A DNA stretch of 56,608 bases from JADHUC01 sp964617665. GTDB lineage: Bacteria > Planctomycetota > Planctomycetia > Pirellulales > Pirellulaceae. Numbering within the stretch: the first letter of the stretch is position 1; every line of letters begins with the position of its first letter. The notes below the pieces were generated by a model, which did not search any database, was not told where the DNA came from, and was given only the letters and a program-made list of their open reading frames with translations. Shown one piece after another: positions 1-7,564 of the stretch. The DNA is taken from contig CAZUAH010000021.1 of the NCBI GenBank assembly GCA_964617665.1, positions 1 to 56,608 on the forward strand, given 5' to 3'. Position numbers and translations under genes: made by a program.

Positions 1-1238
1 CTCCGCTGTTCAAGAACGGAAAGTTGTTCATCTCCGGCTTGTACGACACGATCCAAGCCATCGACGCATACAACGGTAAAAGCTTGTGGAAAGTGGAAGT
101 GCCGGAATCGACTCGCATGATGCTCAGCCACAATGCCGGGTTCATGGCGGCCTCCGATGATGTGCTGTTCGTTGCCGCGGATCGCGCCTGCTGGATGCTC
201 GACGCGAGCACAGGCAACGTGCTGCACAAGTTTGCCGACACGGATTCCGAAAACGACTGGGGTTATCTCGCAACGATGGGCGATTACCTCTTGGGAAGCG
301 GCCAGAAGACGCCGGCGGACGAATACAGCGGCGGTCGACGCCGCGAGGGATATAGATTCCTTGTCAGCGCAAGAGACCTTCGCAGCCGACCGGCTGTCAG
401 CGACAATCTGTTTGCCTACGACTACTCGACGAAAAGCCTCAAGTGGAACTATCAACGTTCCAGCGTCATTCTCAATTCGACAATCGTCGTCGGCGCTGAT
501 CGCATCTATTTCGCCGAGAGCGGCAATCCGGATGTGATCCAAGACCCATCGGGAACGGCGCACTTGTCGGATTTCTTTGCGGACGGTGCGCGACTCGTCG
601 CACTGGATTTGCATACAGGAGAGGAGTCCTGGAGCATGCCGCTCGGGCCGCTTTCGTCGCAACCGGCAGATGAACACGAACACATCATGTTCTTGAGCTA
701 TTCCGACGGCGTCCTGCTTTCGACGCGGACCGGCCATATCGACGGGCGACTCGGCTATCGGCTAGAGGCGCTGGGCGCGGGGACCGGCCGCACGAAATGG
801 GAGCAAGAGATTTTTTCGCACCATCGGGTTTACGCTCCGCTGACCTACGGCAAGAACGGCCAGCAGTCTCATCCGAGCATAGCCAATGGGCGCATCTATT
901 TGTTGTCGCACATCACAGATGCGTTGATCTCGATCGACTTGCACACAGGAAGAATGACGCAGAATCCGGAGTTCTTTGACTTCTGGATCCACAGCAAGAC
1001 TTGTGCGGTACCAACGGCATCCGCCACGGGTCTGTATTTCCGTCGGAATAGCTGTTACATGTATGACCTGCCCTCGGAAAGGCTTGTTGATTTGACCGGT
1101 GTAACGCGCCCTAGTTGCTGGATGAGTATCATTCCAGCCGGCGGACTAGTGCTCATGCCCGAAGCGTCGTCGGGATGTACGTGCGGGTTTGCCCTTCAGA
1201 CCTCGGTGGTCTTGGCGCGACGACGTCCCAACCAGTGA
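1..1238 (+). CDS. PQQ-like beta-propeller protein, 5' partial
   Basis: The reading frame is open to the window edge, so the N-terminus lies outside; about 411 residues are visible. Repeated blade-like segments combine short hydrophobic strands with Ala-Leu-Asp/Asp-Leu-x-Thr-Gly turns, such as ALDLHTGEESW, SIDLHTGRM and DASTGNVLHKF. This is the pattern of PQQ/BamB-type propellers. The C-terminus has a CTCGFALQTS segment that I recall from large planctomycete PQQ-propeller proteins, where the propeller often follows another domain. No PQQ-dependent dehydrogenase active site can be identified in the visible part, so a binding or scaffold role is as likely as catalysis. The following gene starts 136 bases downstream on the same strand. 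Confidence 0.8.
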   Translation, partial: PLFKNGKLFISGLYDTIQAIDAYNGKSLWKVEVPESTRMMLSHNAGFMAASDDVLFVAADRACWMLDASTGNVLHKFADTDSENDWGYLATMGDYLLGSGQKTPADEYSGGRRREGYRFLVSARDLRSRPAVSDNLFAYDYSTKSLKWNYQRSSVILNSTIVVGADRIYFAESGNPDVIQDPSGTAHLSDFFADGARLVALDLHTGEESWSMPLGPLSSQPADEHEHIMFLSYSDGVLLSTRTGHIDGRLGYRLEALGAGTGRTKWEQEIFSHHRVYAPLTYGKNGQQSHPSIANGRIYLLSHITDALISIDLHTGRMTQNPEFFDFWIHSKTCAVPTASATGLYFRRNSCYMYDLPSERLVDLTGVTRPSCWMSIIPAGGLVLMPEASSGCTCGFALQTSVVLARRRPNQ

Positions 1239-1374
1239 CAATCACGACGAGGTTGCCGAGTGTTGAATTGCAGGGTTCCGTTTTCAGCTCACAGGCGGGG
1301 GAGAATTCCACGAGTATCGAGTCGATCTAAGCGGGTCGCGGACATGGCGGCGTCACGAACCAAGTGAGAATAGG

Positions 1375-2328
1375 ATGAGAGAGTTATCATTGCTGGTGGT
1401 TCTACTTACTGCCGGATGCAACTTCGGGGAAGGCTCGGCGTCAAACGAAGACTCAGCTCGTACAAACGGGCCGCGAGTGGAATCGACGGTCGAGCGAGAG
1501 ACTGCAGTTCCCGCGGAGGGAACGGCCGCGCATAAAACGGTACAATCTGCGTCTAGCCCCCCGAAAAACGCCAAGCGAAAGGAAGCCCCATCGTCCCATG
1601 ACGTTCCGCGAGTAGGTGACGAAGAATGGGATCAGTTGGTTCGGACGATTCGGGTCTATGAGGAGCCCTGGGAACTGGATGACGCGGTCCAGGCTGCGCA
1701 GCGACTCCGCGAAGTGGCCGACGAGAGCCGCGTCGACGAACTGAAAGTCCTCTGTCGCGATAAGGACATCTTCGTTGCGAACATGGCGGCCGATGCGCTC
1801 GCAGAAGCGGAACAGTTGGCGGCATTGCCGATGTTGCTGGAAGTGTACGAACGCAATGACGTGGAGGGTTTCGACAACGACGGCCCGGGGACGACAATCA
1901 CAGCTCTGGTCGAGAAACACGCGGAAGCGGCAGCTCCGATCGTTCTTACGATGGTCAACAGCAGTGACCGCACGGTCCGAAAACACGGCGTGTGGCTTGC
2001 GGGCAGCGTGGCCGGAAGAATCAACGTGGACGTGCTGCTGAAACACTTGGACGATAAAGATGCCAAGATTCGGTCTACAGCGGTCGGCTCGCTAACGGGC
2101 TTCCCGCCGTCGGCCAAGATGGTCGAGCGTCTCATAGCGCTTTTGGACGACCCGGACGAGCAGGTACGTGTTTCTACGGCCGCCGCTTTGGGCTACTGTC
2201 GAGATCGTCGCGCGATTCCCGCATTGCGCAGGGCGACGAACGATCCGGCCGATCGCGTACGCGAATTTGCTCGCTACGCGCTGGAGCGGATCGAGAACGA
2301 ATCGCTGAGTAATGATGAATCTGAATGA
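1375..2328 (+). CDS. HEAT-repeat lipoprotein
   Basis: This is a 317-residue protein. Residues 1-15 form a short lipoprotein signal ending in the lipobox LTAGC, so export and lipidation at Cys15 are expected. A low-complexity Ser/Thr/Glu linker (about residues 16-85) follows. From about residue 90 onward come alpha-helical HEAT/PBS-lyase-like repeats with the usual Asp-x-x-x-Arg-x-x-Ala-x-x-x-Leu pattern, for example DPDEQVRVSTAAALGY and DPADRVREFARYALE. HEAT repeats bind other proteins; no enzymatic site is visible. Its stop codon overlaps a possible ATG of the next gene (ATGA at 2325-2328), so the two are probably cotranscribed. The partner is not known. Confidence 0.85.
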   Translation: MRELSLLVVLLTAGCNFGEGSASNEDSARTNGPRVESTVERETAVPAEGTAAHKTVQSASSPPKNAKRKEAPSSHDVPRVGDEEWDQLVRTIRVYEEPWELDDAVQAAQRLREVADESRVDELKVLCRDKDIFVANMAADALAEAEQLAALPMLLEVYERNDVEGFDNDGPGTTITALVEKHAEAAAPIVLTMVNSSDRTVRKHGVWLAGSVAGRINVDVLLKHLDDKDAKIRSTAVGSLTGFPPSAKMVERLIALLDDPDEQVRVSTAAALGYCRDRRAIPALRRATNDPADRVREFARYALERIENESLSNDESE

Positions 2329-2369
2329 ACGGGCTTAGTTGTTCACTTCGTACGACGCGGAAACATTGC

Positions 2370-3809
2370 ATGCTAACGCTGATTAACACCAACCGCATGA
2401 CGCCGCCGATTGCGCCGATCGGCTTGGATTACATCGCCAGTGCCGTGCGCAAAGCCGGGCATGATGTGGAATTGTTGGATCTGTGCCTTGCTGAGGACCC
2501 GGACAGTGAAATTGCGGGGTATTTCGATCGGTGCCAACCCGACCTGGTCGGCTTGTCGTTTCGGAATGTGGACGATTGCTTCTGGCCAAGCGCCCAGTCG
2601 TTTCTTCCGACTCTAGAACAGACGGTTGCCGGCATACGTCAACAGACCGACGCTCCCATCGTACTTGGTGGCGTTGGTTACTCCATGTTTCCCAAGGAGA
2701 TTATCGAGCACACCGGTGCGGACTTTGGCATCTGGGGCGATGGGGAACCGTCGCTTGTGGCTCTGCTGAATGAACTGCGCGGTGTCCGCCAATTGAATCG
2801 TGTTCCTGGGCTCGTATTCAGGCGTGATGGCGCGCTGCACGCCAATTCGCCTTCGTGGCCGCAAACCGTAGCCTTTTCGTCGAACCGTGATCTCGTGGAC
2901 AACGCTACCTACTTGCGCCGAGGCGGACAGATCGGAGTGGAAACGAAACGTGGCTGCAGTCGTCGGTGTACCTACTGTGCAGACCCGCTGGCCAAGGGAA
3001 CAACGCATCGCCTGCGCGATCCCTCCGAGGTAGCAGGTGAGATCGAATCGCTGCTCGCGCAGGGCATCGACGTGTACCACATGTGCGATCCGGAGTTCAA
3101 CCTGCCGGCCAGCCACGCTATCGACGTTTGCGACGAGTTGACACGCCGCGGGCTGGGAAGCCGCGTTCGCTGGTATGCCTATCTGACAGTACTGCCGTTC
3201 TCAGAAGATCTGGCTCGCCGCATGAGACAAGCCGGGTGTATCGGAATCAACTTCACCAGCGATGCTACAAATCCCGCGATGCTGAAGACGTACGGGCAGC
3301 CCCACCTAGAAGGCGACACGGCCCGTGCCGTCGAGCGCTGCCGCAACAACGGAATCGCTGTGATGCTGGATATGCTCCTCGGGGGTCCAGGCGAGACGCT
3401 GGAAAGCGTCGCCGAAACGATCGAGGCGTTCAAGCGAATTGCCCCGGATTGTGCTGGTGCCGCTTTGGGCGTGCGCGTGTATCCGAACACTCCAATGGCC
3501 TCCATAGTATCCACAGAAGGGCCTATGGAGGCAAATCCTAGTATCAGGCGTCGCTATGGGGGAGCTGTCGACTTGTTACAGCCAACCTTCTACATCTCCT
3601 CGGCCCTGGGCGATCATCCTGGGAAACTGGTGTGCGAACTGATCGGGGACGACGAACGCTTCTTTCCCCCAGCGGAAGAGGCACCCGACAATCAAGATGG
3701 CGGCTTGAGTGACCACAATTACAACGACAACCAACCCCTAGTTGACGCCATTGCTGCGGGTGCCCGAGGGGCGTATTGGGACATCTTGCGACGCCTTCGC
3801 AGTGTGTGA
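2370..3809 (+). CDS. Cobalamin-binding radical SAM protein
   Basis: The N-terminal half (about residues 1-150) is a B12-binding Rossmann domain starting LTLINTNRMTPPIAPIGL, with GGVGYSMFP and GDGEPSL segments. The radical SAM core follows with the CX3CX2C cluster motif GCSRRCTYCADP (Cys196, 200, 203). These enzymes cleave SAM with a 4Fe-4S cluster and often methylate unreactive carbons through methylcobalamin. The fold and N-terminus remind me of tryptophan 2-C-methyltransferase-like (TsrM-type) proteins, but the substrate cannot be read from the sequence. An in-frame ATG at 2325 overlaps the upstream stop; I prefer 2370 because the conserved domain begins there. The result is 479 residues, cytoplasmic, probably cotranscribed with the HEAT lipoprotein. 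Confidence 0.85.
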   Translation: MLTLINTNRMTPPIAPIGLDYIASAVRKAGHDVELLDLCLAEDPDSEIAGYFDRCQPDLVGLSFRNVDDCFWPSAQSFLPTLEQTVAGIRQQTDAPIVLGGVGYSMFPKEIIEHTGADFGIWGDGEPSLVALLNELRGVRQLNRVPGLVFRRDGALHANSPSWPQTVAFSSNRDLVDNATYLRRGGQIGVETKRGCSRRCTYCADPLAKGTTHRLRDPSEVAGEIESLLAQGIDVYHMCDPEFNLPASHAIDVCDELTRRGLGSRVRWYAYLTVLPFSEDLARRMRQAGCIGINFTSDATNPAMLKTYGQPHLEGDTARAVERCRNNGIAVMLDMLLGGPGETLESVAETIEAFKRIAPDCAGAALGVRVYPNTPMASIVSTEGPMEANPSIRRRYGGAVDLLQPTFYISSALGDHPGKLVCELIGDDERFFPPAEEAPDNQDGGLSDHNYNDNQPLVDAIAAGARGAYWDILRRLRSV

Positions 3810-3824
3810 CTGGTGCGTCTGCAC

Positions 3825-3850
3825 ATGACGATTCGTCGTCATATCTTCTC
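3825..3850 (+). terminator. Possible weak terminator hairpin
   Basis: A perfect 7-bp stem (ATGACGA / TCGTCAT) closes a TTCG tetraloop 16 bases after the radical SAM stop. It is followed by ATCTTCTCT, a poor U-tract. The very stable UUCG loop makes it a plausible transcript end or a 3' stabilising hairpin. The rest of the space up to the porin gene (to 4099) holds another short palindrome (TTATGC GCC GCATAA near 3884) and no gene. Confidence 0.35.
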
Positions 3851-4099
3851 TAGCCGGTACGACTAGTAGACGAGGATTTCGCGTTATGCGCCGCATAAGC
3901 AAAACTACTGAAATCATACCTCCATACAGTCCGAACACTCACATATGCACCTGTAAGGGACTACCTGCCGATATGCATAATCTGTAGGAAATGGCACCCA
4001 TCTGAGACAAGCTGCGGAATCACCATCTGCCCCCGAAAAAAATCTGTCCCTCGTCCACCCCCACGCTGTACTGGCTATCTACTGACGGAGTAACTGAAC

Positions 4100-5476
4100 A
4101 TGAAGATCACGAAGGAGTTGATCGCAATTGCTGTGTTGGGGCTGTTCCCAACAAGCATGGTCTGGGCCGCGCAAGAGACCATTTCTGACGAGCCCGAGGC
4201 TGCGACGAACCAGGAGACCACCGAATCGCCGAGTGACGCTGAGGTTGCCGACCTGATGGCCGAGCCGCCCATGGTCAACGGGGGCGGCTGTTCCTGTTAC
4301 GGCCTTGGTTGTATGGGCGATCCGTGGAAGATGCCGCAGCCGTATGCGTTTCAGGATAGGGGCATCATGCTGGGCGGCTGGATCCAGCAAGGCATCACCT
4401 TCAATAGCAAGAACCCGGCCGATGGCTTCAACGGACCAGTCGTTACAAACGATCTGAACTCCGAGTACCAGATGCATCAGCTCTGGTTCTATGCGGTGAA
4501 GCCGGTAAACACAGGTGGCTACGGCTGGGACATTGGCGGCCGGGTAGACATGATGTACGGCACCGATGGACGATTCGGAGCCAACTTCGGCCTTGAAGAC
4601 AGGATTAATGGCCTCGAAAGATACGGCATCGTCATTCCACAGGCATACCTGGAAGTGGCCTATAACAACCTCTCCGTCAAGCTGGGCCATTTCGCCGGCA
4701 TATTGGACTATGAGGTAGTCCCATCGCCAGGAAACCCGCTTTACTCCCTGTCATACGGCTACGCCTACGGCGTGCCACAGTTGGTTACGGGTGCACTGGC
4801 TGACTATAAGCTGAGCGACCAGTTGTCAGTACAGGCCGCTCTTCACCGCGGCTGGATGATGTTTGAAGACGCTAACGACGACTGGGACGTCATGGCTGGC
4901 GTCAAATGGCAGAACTACGACAACACAAGTTCGTTGGCGTGGGCCTTTTCTACTGGACCGCAAGATCCCGGGTTCTCGCCAGACCTCAACGGTATTCCAG
5001 GCGATCAGGAGCGGTTCGTGTACAGCTTGGTTTATCAGCAGCAACTAACCGAGCGATTGCGATATGTTCTGGTCCACAACCTGGGTGTCGAGAACAACGG
5101 AGCGCCGCCCGCGGGTGCCGCCGACGCCGAATGGTACGGGCTGAATAACTATTTCCTGTACAAGATCAACCCGTGCCTGGGCGTCAATGTGCGTTTCGAG
5201 TGGTTCCGCGACGATGATGGCGCCCGGGTCGGGGGCGCTGGCAATATCCCAGGCATGCCTGCGTGGGCTGGTCGCGGTTTCGCAGGAGACTTCTTCAACC
5301 TGACGGCCGGCATCAACTGGCGACCGCACACGAATGTGATTGTGCGGCCCGAAGTCCGCTGCGACTGGTACGACGGTGCCCCGGGGTTCGTAGGCGCAAC
5401 TCCCGGCCTCCCGTTCGATGCTGGTGCCAGCGACGATCAGTTCACCTTTGCGACTGACGTGATTATCACGTACTAG
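4100..5476 (+). CDS. Outer-membrane porin, OmpL-like beta-barrel
   Basis: This is a 458-residue exported protein. Residues 1-24 are a Sec signal (MKITKELIAIAVLGLF then ...VWAAQ). An acidic linker and a Cys-containing patch (CSCYGLGCMGD) come next. The rest is a long run of amphipathic, aromatic-rich strands (MLGGWIQQGITF, WDIGGRVDMMYG, LSVKLGHFAGIL, RYVLVHNLGV) ending in a terminal beta strand, FATDVIITY. This matches the putative beta-barrel porin-2 (OmpL-like) family common in planctomycetes, which is thought to allow diffusion of small solutes through the outer membrane. GGAG lies upstream of the ATG, and a strong terminator follows, so the gene appears to be a single transcription unit. 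Confidence 0.88.
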   Translation: MKITKELIAIAVLGLFPTSMVWAAQETISDEPEAATNQETTESPSDAEVADLMAEPPMVNGGGCSCYGLGCMGDPWKMPQPYAFQDRGIMLGGWIQQGITFNSKNPADGFNGPVVTNDLNSEYQMHQLWFYAVKPVNTGGYGWDIGGRVDMMYGTDGRFGANFGLEDRINGLERYGIVIPQAYLEVAYNNLSVKLGHFAGILDYEVVPSPGNPLYSLSYGYAYGVPQLVTGALADYKLSDQLSVQAALHRGWMMFEDANDDWDVMAGVKWQNYDNTSSLAWAFSTGPQDPGFSPDLNGIPGDQERFVYSLVYQQQLTERLRYVLVHNLGVENNGAPPAGAADAEWYGLNNYFLYKINPCLGVNVRFEWFRDDDGARVGGAGNIPGMPAWAGRGFAGDFFNLTAGINWRPHTNVIVRPEVRCDWYDGAPGFVGATPGLPFDAGASDDQFTFATDVIITY

Positions 5477-5503
5477 TCGAAATCTGAGACCCCAATGTGT
5501 CAG

Positions 5504-5547
5504 GCGGTGGCGGTCCCCTTATCCTCCAGGGACTGCCACCGCTTTTT
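5504..5547 (+). terminator. Rho-independent terminator of the porin gene
   Basis: The arm GCGGTGGCGGTCCC pairs with GGGACTGCCACCGC, giving 14 base pairs with one G-U wobble. It is followed directly by TTTTT. The hairpin begins 27 bases after the porin stop codon. Confidence 0.85.
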
Positions 5548-5588
5548 GCTTGGCGTGGGTCGATATTCCTGGTCAAGGTGATGCACCG

Positions 5589-6002
5589 ATGACAGAGGAC
5601 TTCGCTGCTTGCTCCTACTGCCAACACACTCAACGCCACGCGATTCTCGCTGACGATTCGCTCACTGGTTGGGTACATCTGCATGCCGCGAGTTCCGATC
5701 CGGATGGCACCGGTCCGGTCGAGGCGACTTGCTTCGCATACAACCGTTGCGAGTTGATCGAAGTCAAAGATGTTCAGAGCCACCGGCCGGGTCCGCCACC
5801 GATTGCCAAGGGGTACGGCTTCGACGCTGCCGTGTGCCCCGATCCGGAAAACCATCACTGGCGACTGGTATGGTCCCGAGACGGTGACATCGTCCTTTTG
5901 CTTCGCGACGAAGAATGCCTGGTGCCTGACATCAATCGACGAACCACGAGGATACAGCAAAGCCATCCGAACCGAAGGGCCGTGGGGAAGCGCGTGGTCT
6001 GA
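5589..6002 (+). CDS. Hypothetical protein
   Basis: This is a 137-residue frame starting at an ATG preceded by AAGGTGAT. The N-terminus has a CSYC pair and several other Cys and His residues (CFAYNRC, HH), so metal binding is conceivable, but no family is recognised. There is no signal peptide or membrane segment. The Arg-rich C-terminus is unlike the first 90 residues and may be read-through. It sits just after the porin terminator, so it would need its own promoter. I am not sure it is a real gene; an antisense frame of similar length also exists here but overlaps the terminator. Confidence 0.4.
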   Translation: MTEDFAACSYCQHTQRHAILADDSLTGWVHLHAASSDPDGTGPVEATCFAYNRCELIEVKDVQSHRPGPPPIAKGYGFDAAVCPDPENHHWRLVWSRDGDIVLLLRDEECLVPDINRRTTRIQQSHPNRRAVGKRVV

Positions 6003-6376
6003 AGATGTATAAAACGGCATTGAATGGAGCGAATAGCCAAACGACGCGCCCAGAGCAGCATACGTCACGACGCTTCGCCGTGATATGCCCGATACTCGGC
6101 CCCTCCTCTTGCCCTTGGCCTTGCTTCATCACTACTCGCCCGGCGGCGTTGGTCATGCCTCGGGTCCGCGCGGACTCTGGGTGAATATGACCCTCTAAAT
6201 GCTGTAAGTGCCCTGAGGATGGTATAATGCATCGCACAGTCGTGCAAACCCGGCCGCATAGCCGTCGTCGTGGATGGAATCTTGCGTGTAACCAGGCGCT
6301 CGGCGCTGACGCGCGGAGCGCTCCGGTTAGCATGACGCTACGCGGCTAGTGATCCAGTCTCACAAGGTGTTCGTCG
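6003..6376. other. Intergenic stretch without a convincing gene
   Basis: Short frames exist on both strands, but their Arg/Ser/Pro-rich translations look non-coding. The only signal I see is an extended -10 promoter element at 6220-6228, ahead of the transglutaminase-like gene. Confidence 0.5.
6220..6228 (+). promoter_or_regulatory. Extended -10 promoter element
   Basis: TGGTATAAT fits the TGn-TATAAT extended -10 pattern. The -35 region (around 6200) is a poor match to TTGACA, as is often tolerated with an extended -10. It lies about 150 bases before the transglutaminase-like gene at 6377. Confidence 0.35.
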
Positions 6377-6982
6377 ATGTTACCATCTCCTGATCCCACA
6401 AATTATCTCGAACCATGCGAGGTGATCGACTTTCGCTGTTCGGAGGTCACGCGACTCGCATCGTCGCTAGCAGGTGCCGACGAATTCGCGACGGCTGATC
6501 GGTGTTTCCAGTTCGTCCGTGATGAAATCAAGCATAGCTCGGACCATGGACTGAATCCGGTCACATGTCGAGCATCCGATGTGCTTCGTCATCGAACCGG
6601 GTTCTGTTACGCCAAGAGTCACTTGTTGGCGGCGCTGCTGCGAGCCAACGAAATCCCCGCGGGGGTGTGTTACCAACGGTTGACGATTGACGGCGACCGC
6701 GCCCCATTTTGTATCCACGGCCTGAATGCCGTCTACTTGCAGGATTACGGATGGTATCGAATTGATGCACGCGGCAACCGACCTAGGATCGATGCTCAAT
6801 TCACTCCGCCCGAAGAAAAACTGGCTTTTCCGATCGAACATCCCGGCGAGCGCGACCTGCCGCAGATCTTCGTTCAACCGCTTTCCGTTGTTGTGAATTG
6901 CCTGCAGTCGTGCGACACTTGGGAAGCGGTCTACGCGAATCTGCCCGACGTTCCCGACGACGTGGGCACGACGAGAACCTGA
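6377..6982 (+). CDS. Transglutaminase-like cysteine protease-fold protein
   Basis: This is a 201-residue cytoplasmic protein. It has the complete transglutaminase-like triad in the usual order: Cys77 in RTGFCYAKSHLLAALLRA, His114 in CIHGLNAVYL and Asp130 in WYRIDARGN. Bacterial members are usually peptidases or amidases or act on isopeptide bonds; true protein cross-linking is rare. The family name fits well, but the substrate is unknown. There is no signal peptide. An AAGGTG element precedes the ATG. The next two genes lie on the same strand, and the second of them (7565) also carries a transglutaminase-type triad, so these may form one functional group. Confidence 0.82.
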   Translation: MLPSPDPTNYLEPCEVIDFRCSEVTRLASSLAGADEFATADRCFQFVRDEIKHSSDHGLNPVTCRASDVLRHRTGFCYAKSHLLAALLRANEIPAGVCYQRLTIDGDRAPFCIHGLNAVYLQDYGWYRIDARGNRPRIDAQFTPPEEKLAFPIEHPGERDLPQIFVQPLSVVVNCLQSCDTWEAVYANLPDVPDDVGTTRT

Positions 6983-7019
6983 CTCGTTCTGGCGATGCGT
7001 CTCGCCATTTGGTGGTGCC

Positions 7020-7547
7020 ATGACACCAAGACATATCGAAAACGATTCTCGGGAGGGCGAGGCTCCTGCTGAGCCGTGTCTTCCCGCCGTTTCGGCTCGG
7101 CGGGAGCCTCGCCCTCCCGGTTCAGAGACTGCTTCACGACGAATCCACGCCAAGACGAAGTATTACATCGCCGCACTCGTTGTGATGTGTTTCGCGGTTG
7201 CTTGCATCTCGATCGTGTTTCTGCGGGGCGACGGTGCAAGAGAACGCTCTTTTCCGTTTCAGATCTCTGGAGTCTGGTCCGTCTCGAATCTTGGCGGGAC
7301 GCCGATGGGGACAATTACATTCTCGCCCGATGGCCAATTCGATGATGGCGAATACATCGGAAATTGGTCACTTCGCGACGGCTGCGTTCACGTGCAAGCC
7401 TGGGAAGGCGAGCCCAATTCGTTGATGGGCCACGTGTTCCCTCGAGTTGGTGAAGTTGTATTGGTGCCTCAATTTGACTCAGTGAACGATGCTTGGATTC
7501 TACAAAACGAAAACGTCACGATGACGCGTCAACCTGACGAAATGTAG
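7020..7547 (+). CDS. Small membrane-anchored protein with a repeat-derived N-terminus
   Basis: The frame is 175 residues. Residues 12-34 (EGEAPAEP...EPRPPG) are simply the translation of a dispersed palindromic repeat at 7051-7118. A single membrane helix follows (about residues 48-67, YYIAALVVMCFAVACISIVF). Next comes a small extracytoplasmic domain of about 100 residues (SGVWSVSNLGGTPMGTITFSPDGQF) that looks like a lipocalin-like strand-rich unit. The ATG at 7020 is the only upstream start I find. A GTG near 7180 would skip the repeat but cut into the membrane helix, so either the repeat is translated or the start codon is unusual. Function unknown. It lies between two transglutaminase-fold genes. 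Confidence 0.6.
   Translation: MTPRHIENDSREGEAPAEPCLPAVSARREPRPPGSETASRRIHAKTKYYIAALVVMCFAVACISIVFLRGDGARERSFPFQISGVWSVSNLGGTPMGTITFSPDGQFDDGEYIGNWSLRDGCVHVQAWEGEPNSLMGHVFPRVGEVVLVPQFDSVNDAWILQNENVTMTRQPDEM
7051..7118. repeat. Palindromic dispersed repeat, family A copy 1
   Basis: The arm GGGAGGGCGAGGCTCCTGC is followed by a spacer and the near-complementary arm, CGGCGGGAGCCTCGCCCTCCC. The same element recurs at 49408-49479. Its reading frame gives GEAPAEP...EPRPPG, a signature I associate with REP-like repeats of planctomycete genomes. Confidence 0.85.
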
Positions 7548-7564
7548 CTATCAGGAGGCCTTCG

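Noticed and set aside
5466..6068. Minus-strand frame (200 residues) opposite the 5589 frame
   Set aside because: It overlaps the porin terminator and has no recognisable domain or ribosome site.
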